A DNA stretch of 64,000 nt from JAICUF01 sp038250675 (GCA_038250675.1 JBBSCB010000009.1:1-64000); one strand, 5' to 3'. Positions 41,533 through 50,724 are shown, numbered from the stretch's first letter. Numbers and translations: made by a program. Notes: generated from the letters alone by a model not told the origin.

Positions 41533-42578
41533 CAGGCGCCGCCCACCGCCGCCACCGCGCCGAGCGGAATGACGGCCCCTGCCTGGTCGATCGACCGCTG
41601 CGCGGCCTCGAGGATCCGCACCACCCGCTCGCCGGCGAGCCCGTCGCACGCCAGCGTGTCGGTCCCATTGAGCGCGGCGACGATGTTCTCGACCTCGGTC
41701 GCCAGCGCCTCGCGGGTATCGAGGTTGGGGGCGTGCATGTCGCCGGCGCGATACGAGATCATGTACTGATACTCGTTGTCCGAGTTCAGGTCGCCCGAAA
41801 TCGACACCCCCTTGTCGTACACCTTGAGCTTCTCGCTCGGCTCCATGTCGTCGTAGATCATCATCTGCCGGGAACCGCCGACGATGGTCCGCCGCACCTT
41901 GGCCGGCGCCAGCCAGTTGACGTGCACGTGCCCCAGCAGCGAATTGCCGAACCGGACGGTGAGGTAGGCGATGTTCTCGGTCGGGCTCGCCCCATGGCTC
42001 GCCGCCTGCGCCGAAACCGCGGTCGGCTCCTGGCTGATGAGATAGTCCATGATCGAGACGTCGTGCGGCGCCAAATCCCAGACCACGTTGACGTCGGTCT
42101 GGATCAGCCCGAGGTTGATCCGCACCGAGTCGAAGTAGTAGAGCTCGCCAATGGTGCCGGCATCGATGAGCTGCTTCATCCGGCGCACCGCCCCGGTGAA
42201 CACGAACGTGTGGTCCACCGCCAGCAGCAGCCCCTTCCGCTCGGCCAGCGCCACCAGTTCCTCGGCGTGCGCGGTCGTCGTCGTCAGCGGCTTCATGACG
42301 AGCACGTGCTTGCCCGCCTCCAGCGCGGCGCGGGCGAGTTCGAAGTGCGTAAACGACGGCGTGGCGACGACCACAAGGTCGATGCCCCGCGTCGCCAGCA
42401 GCGCGTCCACGTTGTCGACGACCGTCGTGACGCCATACTCGCGCCCCACCCGCTCGGCGCGGCTCCGCTGCGTATCACACACACCGATGACGGCGCACTG
42501 CGGGTGCCGCGCGAAGTTCCGGATCAGATTGGGGCCCCAGTAGCCGCAGCCGATGACGCCGATCCCGTAGGTACGCAT
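41532..42578 (-). CDS. Gfo/Idh/MocA-family dehydrogenase (WbpB/WlbA-like)
   Basis: A 348-residue NAD-dependent dehydrogenase with GVIGCGYWGPNLIRNF at the N-terminus and the HDVSIMDYL motif, whose His-Asp pair sits where the family keeps its catalytic residues. WlbA/WbpB oxidises C3 of UDP-GlcNAc-uronate as the first step toward a diacetamido uronic acid. Odd point: the family's EKP motif reads MKP (residues 95-97), the Lys being kept. It is coupled to the acetyltransferase gene. Confidence 0.85.
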   Translation of the reverse strand: MRTYGIGVIGCGYWGPNLIRNFARHPQCAVIGVCDTQRSRAERVGREYGVTTVVDNVDALLATRGIDLVVVATPSFTHFELARAALEAGKHVLVMKPLTTTTAHAEELVALAERKGLLLAVDHTFVFTGAVRRMKQLIDAGTIGELYYFDSVRINLGLIQTDVNVVWDLAPHDVSIMDYLISQEPTAVSAQAASHGASPTENIAYLTVRFGNSLLGHVHVNWLAPAKVRRTIVGGSRQMMIYDDMEPSEKLKVYDKGVSISGDLNSDNEYQYMISYRAGDMHAPNLDTREALATEVENIVAALNGTDTLACDGLAGERVVRILEAAQRSIDQAGAVIPLGAVAAVGGA

Positions 42579-42611
42579 GCTGGACCGATTCGTGAAAAGG
42601 AGCAGCCGTGC

Positions 42612-44234
42612 CTAGGCGGCGCGGCCCGAGTTGAACAGGACGACGGGAATCGTCTTGAGCAGGATCTTGACGTCGAGCAGGATGGACCAGCGCCGCACGT
42701 ACTCCACGTCCAGCTCACAGCGCTGGCGGAACGGAATCAGACTGCGGCCCGACACCTGCCACAGCCCGGTCATTCCCGGCCGCACGGAGAGCCGGTCGAA
42801 CTGCCAGTGGTCGTACGCCTCAAACTCATAGGGAATGGGGGGACGGGGGCCAACCAGACTCATGTCGCCCTTCAGCACGTTGAAGAACTGGGGCAGCTCA
42901 TCGAGCGAGGAGCGCCGCAGGTAAGTGCCGATCCGCGTGATCCGCGGATCGTCGATCATCTTGAACACGCCGCGGCCGTCGGCCGACTGCTGCCGCGTTC
43001 CGGCCTCGTCACCGTGGGCCATGCGCGTCATGTACTCGCGGTGGACGGTATCCGGCACCCGGTGCGTCATGGTCCGGAACTTCCAGAACCGGAACCGCCG
43101 GCCGCCGACGCCGATCCGCGCCTGGCTGAACAGCACCGGACCCGGGCCGTCGAGTCGCACCGCGACGGCGATCACGAGCATCAGCGGCAGCGTGAGGCAG
43201 ATCCCCAGGAGCGACCCGAGGATATCCATCGAGCGCTTCAGCACCAGCTGCTGACCGTGCAGCGCCGGTGCCGTCAGCTGCATGAGCGGGCTTCCGCCCA
43301 TCCAGAACAGCGACGGCTGCACCGCCGCCACCTCGATGGAGCGCGGCACCGCCAGCAACTGACAGCCGGCGGCCAGCGAGATGTTCACCAGGTCCTGGAA
43401 CTCGCGGTCGGGGATGTAGCCGCAGGCCACGACGGTCTCGATGTCGGCGTCGTGCAGGACATGCGGCAAGTCGGCGATCGTCCCCAGCGCGTCCGCGGCC
43501 GCCGGCGACCGGAGGTCGAGAAATCCCTTGCGGACGTATTGGCCGCCCGCGCGGAAGGCGGGAATCGAGGACGCCTCGCGGCAATCCTCAGCCGGCCCCA
43601 CGAACACGGTGCGGGCCGAATGGGACTCCTGGGGCGAGAGCCACGCCACGATCCGGTCCACCATCTTGCGGTCGAACCAGAGCGCCACCCAGACCAGCAG
43701 TGCGGTGGAGAGATACTGCAGCACACCGACGTCGAGCCCGCGGGTCCAGATCGCCGTCCACACCTGCAGCAGTGCGGCCAGCCACACGGCGCCGAAGAGC
43801 CGGCGCGGGCTCCGCCGCTGGTCGCCTTCACCGTAGCTGCCCGCCATGTAGAGCCCGATGAAGAGCGCCACGAGGTACTGCGCCGTCGCCAGCGTGCCGG
43901 CCGGGAAGATGGCCGAGACCACGCGCGCAATGCCGCCGCCCAGCCAGGCGCCCTGGCGCAGCGAACGGAGTAGCCCCTCGGCAGCCAGGACCGCGGTGAG
44001 ATCGGCAAGAAAGAGGACGGTGAGACGGCGGGCCGCCCGGATGACGTGACGACGGACGGTGGCGGAGGCGCGCCGCTGCAGCCCCAGCCGGACCTGCAGA
44101 TGATCGTCGGTGCCCGGCAGCGCCGCGACCGGAGCCGGCGACGTCAGCGGTTCGATCCGCGGCGCGGGGTCAGCCACGGCCGGACCGCCGCGCCGGGTCT
44201 CGCCGCCACCGATCGTGACCGGTCCGTCGATCAC
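42612..44234 (-). CDS. Polyprenyl glycosylphosphotransferase (priming enzyme)
   Basis: A 540-residue initiating enzyme with GTG start after GGGG. Four membrane helices (about 70-200), a cytoplasmic Rossmann-like part, then the catalytic sugar-transferase domain: KRSMDILGSLLG, DGPGPVLFSQARIG, FRFWKFRTM, RSSLDELPQFFNVLKGDMSLVGPRPP and the C-terminal RPGMTGLWQVSGR. It loads the first sugar phosphate on undecaprenyl phosphate. The layout is that of WbaP/CpsE-type enzymes. Upstream lies a palindrome that may control the run of genes it heads. Confidence 0.92.
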   Translation of the reverse strand: MIDGPVTIGGGETRRGGPAVADPAPRIEPLTSPAPVAALPGTDDHLQVRLGLQRRASATVRRHVIRAARRLTVLFLADLTAVLAAEGLLRSLRQGAWLGGGIARVVSAIFPAGTLATAQYLVALFIGLYMAGSYGEGDQRRSPRRLFGAVWLAALLQVWTAIWTRGLDVGVLQYLSTALLVWVALWFDRKMVDRIVAWLSPQESHSARTVFVGPAEDCREASSIPAFRAGGQYVRKGFLDLRSPAAADALGTIADLPHVLHDADIETVVACGYIPDREFQDLVNISLAAGCQLLAVPRSIEVAAVQPSLFWMGGSPLMQLTAPALHGQQLVLKRSMDILGSLLGICLTLPLMLVIAVAVRLDGPGPVLFSQARIGVGGRRFRFWKFRTMTHRVPDTVHREYMTRMAHGDEAGTRQQSADGRGVFKMIDDPRITRIGTYLRRSSLDELPQFFNVLKGDMSLVGPRPPIPYEFEAYDHWQFDRLSVRPGMTGLWQVSGRSLIPFRQRCELDVEYVRRWSILLDVKILLKTIPVVLFNSGRAA

Positions 44235-44389
44235 GGATTCCCCGGTTCACGTTGGCCCGTCTGCCGCCAGATTCCAAACAACGCTCTCCTCGCTCAGTCA
44301 CCTGCGTACCGAATGATGGAGGCCCTCCGGCAACCATCCGGCCTCCGCCCGCCGCGGACGCTATCTCCGCCTACAGTCAGCGAATATAG

Positions 44390-44409
44390 CCATTCATGGA
44401 ATTGAATGG
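44390..44409. promoter_or_regulatory. Inverted repeat, possible operator upstream of the priming transferase
   Basis: CCATTCA, six bases, TGAATGG: a perfect seven-base palindrome in an AT-rich island of the 205-base gap between two minus-strand genes. A -10-like TATATT (minus strand, 44383-44388) abuts it, so a protein bound here would block RNA polymerase. No good -35 is seen. The rest of the gap shows nothing else. Confidence 0.35.
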
Positions 44410-44439
44410 TACGCAACAGCTTCCGACCCGGCCGCCGGG

Positions 44440-45534
44440 TCAGGCCGCGCCGTAGGGCGCGCCTCCCGACAGCACCCGCTGGTAGAGCGCGATATGTCGC
44501 TCTGCCATGAGCGTGCGGGTGAACTGCTCGCGCACCCGCGCGCGACCCTTTTCCCCCATCGCGTGGCGGCGTGCCGGGTCGTGCGTCAGCGTGTCGAGCG
44601 CACCGGCCAGCGCTGCCACGTCGCGCAGCGGCACCTCGAGTCCGGTCACGCCCGGGAGGTTGACTTCCCGCACCGCGCTGGGCACGGCCGTCGTGATGAC
44701 CGGTCGCCCCGCGGCCATCGCCTCCAGCACGACGAGCCCGAACATCTCCTCCACCGTGACCGAGGGCAGCACCAGGAAATCCGCATCGGCCATCCGGCGT
44801 GTCAGATCCTCATCCGGGTATTCGCCGTACCATCGGACCCGGTCGGCGACGGCGAGCGCCTGCGCCAGTGTGCGCAACCGGGGACCCTCCGGCCCGCTGC
44901 CGACGATGTCGAGCCGAAGCCCGGGGACGCGCTCCAGTGCGCGCAGCAACACATCCACGCCCTTGAACGCCACGAGCCGGCCGATGAACAGCGCCCGCGG
45001 CGGCGCGCCCGGCGGTGGTGGCGGCACCACGCTCCACCGCTCTTCGTCGATGCCGAACGGTATGACTTCGACCTTGGTCTCGAACCCACGCAGCTCGCTG
45101 GACAGGGCCAGGTGCGCGCGGCTGGGCACCACGATCGCGCGCGCCCGCCGGAGCACGAGGCGCGCAATCGGTCGATAGATCGACCGCTTGGCGTCGGCGT
45201 GCTGGGTGACCACCACCGGTGTGCGCCCGGCGCGGAGGAGGCAGGCGACGTCGGCCAGCGAATGGGGATGGTGCACGTGGATCACGTCCGCCCGTTTCCA
45301 GGCGGCCGCGATGTAGCCGGGCGCGATCTCCTGCGACCCCAGCGCGCCGAACGAGAACGCGCGCGTCACCAGCGAGCGCTGGCGCGCGCTCGCGGAACGC
45401 CGACCGAGACCCTGGACGGCGACGACCTCCACCTGGTGGCCCAGCATGGACGCGCCTTCGGCCAGGTCCTGGACCACCCGCTCCATGCCGCCCGAGCGCG
45501 GCCAGTAGTACTTCGCCAGGTGGAGGATGCGCAT
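44440..45534 (-). CDS. Glycosyltransferase (GT4)
   Basis: A 364-residue GT-B enzyme: MRILHLAKYYWPRSGGMERVV opens with the acceptor-domain glycine loop, then HVHHPHSLADV, FIGRLVAFKGVDVLL and EEMFGLVVLEAMAAGRPVI with the donor-binding glutamates. The frame extends upstream across the divergent gene; the ATG here is the natural start. It reads away from the glycosyltransferase gene at 45.7 kb; their start regions share about 130 bases. Confidence 0.9.
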   Translation of the reverse strand: MRILHLAKYYWPRSGGMERVVQDLAEGASMLGHQVEVVAVQGLGRRSASARQRSLVTRAFSFGALGSQEIAPGYIAAAWKRADVIHVHHPHSLADVACLLRAGRTPVVVTQHADAKRSIYRPIARLVLRRARAIVVPSRAHLALSSELRGFETKVEVIPFGIDEERWSVVPPPPPGAPPRALFIGRLVAFKGVDVLLRALERVPGLRLDIVGSGPEGPRLRTLAQALAVADRVRWYGEYPDEDLTRRMADADFLVLPSVTVEEMFGLVVLEAMAAGRPVITTAVPSAVREVNLPGVTGLEVPLRDVAALAGALDTLTHDPARRHAMGEKGRARVREQFTRTLMAERHIALYQRVLSGGAPYGAA

Positions 45535-45621
45535 GAGACCCGATCGTCGAGAGAAGTGCCGCCAAGTTGGGCTGGACCCGGGAACGCTGTCAACCGCACC
45601 AGACCGGTCGGTGCGCGGGGC

Positions 45622-45650
45622 TTGGACTGGGCGACGCCCCGGGCGATGTT
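45622..45650 (+). promoter_or_regulatory. Promoter of the plus-strand glycosyltransferase gene, short leader
   Basis: TTGGAC, 17 bases, GATGTT, then 11 bases to the ATG, predicting a leader of about five bases. Confidence 0.4.
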
Positions 45651-45661
45651 TCGCGCACGCC

Positions 45662-46774
45662 ATGCGCGCCATCATCCTCTCCCACGCGTACGTCTCGCCG
45701 CCCGCCCGCGGGAAGCTCCGCGCCCTCGCCGGCCTCGGGTGCGCCGTCGCCGTCGCCGTTCCCGATCGCTGGATCGATCCGCGCGGTGGCTCGATGACAT
45801 CGGCCGAGTGGGACGACGACGGCGGCGTGCGCGTGGTGCCGATCGCCGTGCGCGGCGATGCGGGGCGCGCCGACCTGGCGCAGTGGGACCGGCGCGCGCT
45901 GCAGCGGCTCATGCGGGATTTCCGACCCGATCTCATTCAGATCGAGGAGGAACCGCGCTCCCGCGTCGCCGCCATGGCCACGGGCCAGGCCCGCCGGCTG
46001 CGCATCCCGTCAGTGGTCCTCACGTGGGCCAGTCTCCGCCGGCCGGCCACGATCGCGGAGCGCCTCCGGCGACGGCGTGTGTTCCGCAACATCGCCGGCA
46101 TCGTCGCCGGCAATCCGCTGGCCGAACGGCTGGTGGCAGCCGCACACCCCGAGGCGCGGCGCATCATGATCCCCCAGATCGGCATCGCGCTGCCGCCCGC
46201 CGCCAGTCCGGCGGGCGGCCCGCTGGCCATCGGCTTCGTTGGTCGCCTCGTCCCGGAAAAAGGGCTGGACCTGCTTCTCCGCGCTTGTGTGCGGCTCCTC
46301 GGCGATTGGACGTTGGAGGTGGTGGGCACCGGGCCGGCGCAGGTCGAGCTCGAGGCGCTGACCGAGCGGCTTGGCATCGCGGCGCGGGTCACGTGGCACG
46401 GCGCACTCCCCGCCGCGGAGCTGGCCGCCGTGTGGGACCGGCTCAGCTGCGTGGTGATGCCCTCCCGGACGACGCGCGAGTGGGTCGAGACCTCAGGCCA
46501 GCCGGCGATTCAGGCGATGGGCCACGGCATTCCCACCGTCGTGACCCAGACCGGTGCGCTGCCGGCCACGGTTGACGACGGCGGAATCGTGGTGCCCGAG
46601 GATGACGTTCCCGGGCTGGCGGCCGCGCTGCAGCGACTGGTGGATGACCCGGCCGACCGGGCCGCGATCGGCGCCGCCGGCCGGCGGCGCGCCATGGCGT
46701 GGTTCAGCAACGAATCACTGGCTCGTCGCCAGCTCGAATTCTGGCGCGGACTCGTGCCGGGAACACCGGCATGA
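45662..46774 (+). CDS. Glycosyltransferase (GT4)
   Basis: A 370-residue GT-B enzyme. RAIILSHAYVSPPARGKLRAL opens it; IGFVGRLVPEKGLDLLL and TREWVETSGQPAIQAMGHGIPTV mark the donor domain, the latter replacing the more usual EGFGxxxxE pattern. In several exopolysaccharide loci such proteins read RxxxEQFGR at this place. An in-frame codon 45 triplets upstream lies before the promoter, so the ATG at 45662 is preferred. Confidence 0.86.
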   Translation: MRAIILSHAYVSPPARGKLRALAGLGCAVAVAVPDRWIDPRGGSMTSAEWDDDGGVRVVPIAVRGDAGRADLAQWDRRALQRLMRDFRPDLIQIEEEPRSRVAAMATGQARRLRIPSVVLTWASLRRPATIAERLRRRRVFRNIAGIVAGNPLAERLVAAAHPEARRIMIPQIGIALPPAASPAGGPLAIGFVGRLVPEKGLDLLLRACVRLLGDWTLEVVGTGPAQVELEALTERLGIAARVTWHGALPAAELAAVWDRLSCVVMPSRTTREWVETSGQPAIQAMGHGIPTVVTQTGALPATVDDGGIVVPEDDVPGLAAALQRLVDDPADRAAIGAAGRRRAMAWFSNESLARRQLEFWRGLVPGTPA

Positions 46775-46801
46775 CGCGCTGCGCCGCGAGGCCGCAAACG
46801 A

Positions 46802-46830
46802 TTGACTTCGACGCAGTTGCGAGCGATCTT
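46802..46830 (+). promoter_or_regulatory. Promoter of the wza-like gene, nearly leaderless
   Basis: TTGACT, 17 bases, GATCTT, then eight bases to the ATG. The -35 is the best consensus match in the window. The leader would be about two bases and has no ribosome-binding site. Confidence 0.5.
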
Positions 46831-46838
46831 CGGCCCTC

Positions 46839-49379
46839 ATGCCGCTCCCGATGATTTCCCGCGCCCGCCTCGCCGCACTCGCGCTCGTGCTGCTTGTCCC
46901 GGGCACCGGTGCGCTCTGGGCGCAGAGCCAGACGCAGCTGCCCTCACCCCAGGTGATGCAGCAGCTCCTGAACTCCAGCCCCGATCTGCAGCGCCAGCTC
47001 CGCGACCGCATCATGCAGTCGGGACTCACGCCGGAGCAGATTCGCGCGCGGCTCGCCGCCGCCGGGCTGCCCGAGGGCGAGTTCGATCAGTACCTCAACG
47101 GTGCCGACTCCGGCGGCAACGCCGTGCTCCCCTCGGGCTACGGCGACGCCCGTGACATTGAGGCCGCACGGGCGCTCGGGCTGGTGAGCGACGCCGAGGC
47201 CGACAGTCTCCGCACCCAGACCAGCACCGGAACCGGAAGGAGTCTGGAGCTGGTCGACCCCCTCGTCCGTGACTCGCTGCGAGCCGATTCGCTCGGCATC
47301 CCCTGGATGCGCCCGCTGCAGCTCTTTGGTCTCGACGTCTTCCGGCGGCGCGGCAGCCAGTTCGAGGCGGCGTCGAGCGGCCCGGTCGATCGCGACTATC
47401 GGCTCGGCACCGGCGATCGCCTGGCCCTGATCCTGACCGGGGACGTCCAGCACGTTTACTCGCTCGACGTCAGCCGCGACGGATTCGTGCTCGTGCCCGA
47501 GGTGGGCCAGCTCTACGTCGCCAATCTCAGCCTCGCCCAGGTCGACGAGCTGCTCTACGAACGCCTGGGTCGCATCTATTCCGGCATCCGCCGCGGCGGC
47601 GGCGGCACGACCCGCTTCGAGACCACCGTCACCAAGCTTCGGAACATCCAGATCTTCGTCACCGGCGACGTAGCGCGCCCCGGCTCCTATCAGGTGTCGG
47701 GCGCCGGCACGGTGCTCACCGCTCTGTACGCCGCGGGCGGCCCCACCGCCAACGCCAACTTCCGCACAGTCGAGGTGCGGCGCGGCGCGATACTGGTGGA
47801 CACGGTCGACCTGTACGGGTACCTGCTCAGCGGGCTCAACCGCAATGACATCCGGCTCCAGAGCGGCGACGTGGTCTTCGTGCCAGTGCATGGCCCGCGC
47901 ATCAAGATCGTGGGCGAAGTGACCCGGCCGGCCATCTACGAGATCAAGCCGGGCGCGACCCTCCGCGAGGCGCTGCAGCACGCCGGCGGCTTCACGCCCG
48001 AAGCGCTACGCCAGCGGGTCCAGATTCACCGGATCCTGCCGGCCGAGTCCCAGAGCAACGGTCGCGCGCGCGTGGTGGTGGACGTGGGCCCGGAGCAGTT
48101 CGCGGGGGGCGTCGTCCCCGCCGTCCCGCTCGTGGCGGGCGACTCGATCACGGTCTTCGGCGTGGCCGACCGGGTCCGCAGCTTCGTGACCGTCACCGGC
48201 GACGTCTGGGTCGAGGGTCAGGTCGGTTGGACCGCCGGACTGCGGCTGAGCGACGCCATCCGGCTCGCCGGCGGGGTCAAGCCCGACGTCTATCTCGATC
48301 AGATTCTGATCGCGCGGCTCCGCAGCGACTCCACCCGTGTCCAGCTTCGCTCGGCGTTCGCGGACTCCGCCGGGGAAGTCACCAACGACATCCCGCTGGA
48401 CGAGGAAGACGTCATCACGATCTTTTCCATGACCACCTTCCGGCCGGAACGGTACGTCGCCGTCACCGGCGCGGTGCGCAAGCCGGGACGGATCCGCTAC
48501 CACGAGGGCATGACCGCCCGCGACGCCATCCTGCTGGCGGACGGGCTCAGCGAGGATGCGTACCTCAAGGAAGCCGAGATCGCTCGCGTCCCGGAGGACC
48601 GCTCGCAGGGGACGCTCGCCACCACCATTCACGTGCCGCTGGATTCGACGTATCTGTTTGCCCGCGGCCCGGCCGGTGAGTATGCGGGACCTCCGGGCGT
48701 GCCCGCGCCGGCATCCGGCGCACCCGATGTGCTCCTGCAGCCGTACGACAACCTCCTGATTCTGCGCCAGCCCAACTGGGAGCTCCCGCGCATCGTCAAG
48801 ATTACCGGCCAGGTGAAATACCCCGGCCCGTACACGCTGCGCACCAAGACCGAGCGCCTGCTGGACATCATTCAGCGGGCGGGCGGCCTCACCAAGGAAG
48901 CGTATCCCAACGGGATCGAGTTCTACCGCTCACAGGACAGCACGGGACGGGTCGGACTCGACCTGCCCCGCGTGCTGCGCGACGCACACGCGCGCGACAA
49001 CGTGATCCTCGCCGCGGGCGACTCGATCAACATCCCGGAGTTCGATCCGGTCGTCGTCGTGCGCGGCGCCGTCAATTCGCCCGGCGCCGTGGCGTTCCAG
49101 CCCGGCCGGAGCATCGACTGGTATGTGGGCGGCGCCGGCGGCTACGCCAAGAACGGCGACCGCAACCGCGCCTACGTCACCCAACCCAACGGCCGCAAGG
49201 AAGCGGTGAATCGTCGCTTCCTGCTCCCGGACGCCAATCCCTATCCGCTGCCGGGCGCGGTGGTCGAGGTGCCGGTCCGCGATCCGTCGCAGGGCGGCAG
49301 CCAGGCCGTGGCGATCCTCGGCGCCGCCGCCCAGGTGATCGCCAGCATCGTCACGATTCTGGTGGTGGTGAAGAAGTAG
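46839..49379 (+). CDS. Wza-like polysaccharide export protein with six SLBB repeats
   Basis: An 846-residue exported protein, more than twice the length of E. coli Wza. Signal peptide at 1-28 (LAALALVLLVPGTGALWA); no lipobox. A Gln-rich lead (30-100) precedes the polysaccharide export domain (RDYRLGTGDRLALILTGDV). Six SLBB-type beta-grasp repeats follow, starting at IFVTGDVARPGSY, IKIVGEVTRPAIY, VTVTGDVWVEGQV, VAVTGAVRKPGRI, VKITGQVKYPGPY and VVVRGAVNSPGAV. A last hydrophobic helix (ILGAAAQVIASIVTILVVV) ends the protein, where Wza has its outer-membrane helix. It should form the exit channel for the polysaccharide. Its gene converges on hflX across a GC-rich hairpin. Confidence 0.88.
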   Translation: MPLPMISRARLAALALVLLVPGTGALWAQSQTQLPSPQVMQQLLNSSPDLQRQLRDRIMQSGLTPEQIRARLAAAGLPEGEFDQYLNGADSGGNAVLPSGYGDARDIEAARALGLVSDAEADSLRTQTSTGTGRSLELVDPLVRDSLRADSLGIPWMRPLQLFGLDVFRRRGSQFEAASSGPVDRDYRLGTGDRLALILTGDVQHVYSLDVSRDGFVLVPEVGQLYVANLSLAQVDELLYERLGRIYSGIRRGGGGTTRFETTVTKLRNIQIFVTGDVARPGSYQVSGAGTVLTALYAAGGPTANANFRTVEVRRGAILVDTVDLYGYLLSGLNRNDIRLQSGDVVFVPVHGPRIKIVGEVTRPAIYEIKPGATLREALQHAGGFTPEALRQRVQIHRILPAESQSNGRARVVVDVGPEQFAGGVVPAVPLVAGDSITVFGVADRVRSFVTVTGDVWVEGQVGWTAGLRLSDAIRLAGGVKPDVYLDQILIARLRSDSTRVQLRSAFADSAGEVTNDIPLDEEDVITIFSMTTFRPERYVAVTGAVRKPGRIRYHEGMTARDAILLADGLSEDAYLKEAEIARVPEDRSQGTLATTIHVPLDSTYLFARGPAGEYAGPPGVPAPASGAPDVLLQPYDNLLILRQPNWELPRIVKITGQVKYPGPYTLRTKTERLLDIIQRAGGLTKEAYPNGIEFYRSQDSTGRVGLDLPRVLRDAHARDNVILAAGDSINIPEFDPVVVVRGAVNSPGAVAFQPGRSIDWYVGGAGGYAKNGDRNRAYVTQPNGRKEAVNRRFLLPDANPYPLPGAVVEVPVRDPSQGGSQAVAILGAAAQVIASIVTILVVVKK

Positions 49380-49389
49380 CGGCCGGCCC

Positions 49390-50709
49390 TCAGCCGGTCG
49401 CCAGGTGGCGCACCGGCTGCACCGCGGCGCCCACATCCACGCCCTCCGCCTTCAGCCGCTCCACCTGCCAGTCGTCCAGCCGCACCGTCAGCTCGTACCC
49501 CGCAGTCCCCTGCTCCCGTGTGACGACCTCGCCCAGGCGATAGAGCGACGCGGCGCGTGCCCCCTCACTGAGCGGCAGCCGCACGATCACCGTGGTCCGG
49601 TCCGCCCGCTCGCGGGCCCGCAGCGCGGCCTTGAGCGCGGTCAGACCGTCCGTCCGCATCGTACTGCCCATGACCGCGCCGGGATACAACTGGCCCACGC
49701 GTGCCGCGAGCGCCGTCGGGTCCGCCACGGCGTCCATCTTGTTGAACAAGACGATGGTCGGCCGGTCGGCGAGATCGAGTTCGGCCAGTACCTTGTCCAC
49801 TACCCGCATCTGGCCTTCCCAGTCGGGATGGCTGGCATCCACGACGTGAATCAGCACATCGCCCTCGCGGGCCTCCTCGAGCGTCGCCCGGAAACTCGCC
49901 ACCAGGTGGTGGGGCAGCTTGCGGATGAAGCCGACCGTGTCGGTCACCCGGGCCCGCATCCCCTCGCCCAGGTCCACTTCGCGCGTCAGCGTGTCGAGCG
50001 TAGCGAAGAGCCGGTCCTCCACCACGATCTCGTGCTCGGCCGACATCGCCCTGAGCACGCTCGACTTGCCCGCATTCGTGTACCCCACCAGCGCCACGCT
50101 GAGCATGCGGTCCCGTCCCGCGCGCAGATTCTCGCGATGCCGCTCCACGCCGGCCAGTTTGCGGCGCAGTGCCTGGATCCGCTGGCGGATGATGCGGCGA
50201 TCGGTTTCGAGCTGGGTTTCGCCGGGGCCCCGCAGGCCGATGCCGCCCCGGATACGGGAAAGGTGGGTCCACATCCGCGTCAGGCGCGGCAGCAGATACT
50301 CGAGCTGGGCCAGCTCGACCTGAAGCTTGGCTTCGTGCGAGCGGGCGCGGGTGGAGAAGATGTCGAGGATGACCTCCGCGCGGTCCATGACACGGACCTT
50401 CAGCTCACGCTCGAGGTTGGAACCCTGGGCCGGCGACAGCTCCTCGTCGAAGATCACCAGGGTGGCGCCCGCCTCCTCGACCGCCTGCCGGACCTCCTCA
50501 ACCTTGCCTTCGCCGATCAGCGTCGACGCATTGGCCGACACGATCTGCTGGGTCACCCGGCCGATCACCTCGGCGCCGGCCGTATCCACCAGTCGGGTCA
50601 GCTCTTCGAGGTGCTCCGCGACGTGGCGGCCATCGGGCGATCCCTTGCGCGGGGCGGCGACGAGGATGGCGCGCTCGATCGGATCCCGGACCGGTATGGG
50701 CTCTCTGAT
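49390..50709 (-). CDS. hflX: Ribosome-associated GTPase HflX, non-canonical start
   Basis: HflX splits stalled ribosomes. Visible: N-terminal domain with GKVEEVRQAVEE and LSPAQGSNLERELKVRVMDRAEVILDIF, GIGLRGPGETQLETDRR, G1 GYTNAGKSS, G4 NKMD. The first in-frame GTG (50589) would cut off about 27 residues (AILVAAPRKGSPDGRHVAEHL in part) that match the HflX N-terminus. Between that region and an in-frame TAG at 50725-50727, which ends the upstream gene, there is no ATG, GTG or TTG; ATC (50709) or ATA (50697) are the only near-cognate starts. The coordinate used here (ATC) gives 439 residues, the family's length. Confidence 0.88.
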   Translation of the reverse strand: MREPIPVRDPIERAILVAAPRKGSPDGRHVAEHLEELTRLVDTAGAEVIGRVTQQIVSANASTLIGEGKVEEVRQAVEEAGATLVIFDEELSPAQGSNLERELKVRVMDRAEVILDIFSTRARSHEAKLQVELAQLEYLLPRLTRMWTHLSRIRGGIGLRGPGETQLETDRRIIRQRIQALRRKLAGVERHRENLRAGRDRMLSVALVGYTNAGKSSVLRAMSAEHEIVVEDRLFATLDTLTREVDLGEGMRARVTDTVGFIRKLPHHLVASFRATLEEAREGDVLIHVVDASHPDWEGQMRVVDKVLAELDLADRPTIVLFNKMDAVADPTALAARVGQLYPGAVMGSTMRTDGLTALKAALRARERADRTTVIVRLPLSEGARAASLYRLGEVVTREQGTAGYELTVRLDDWQVERLKAEGVDVGAAVQPVRHLATG

Positions 50710-50724
50710 AGTCGATTGTCCCGG

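Noticed and set aside
41733..43973. A 746-codon plus-strand frame opposite the Gfo/Idh and priming transferase genes
   Set aside because: Shadow of two well-supported minus-strand genes; composition is low-complexity His/Arg/Asp.
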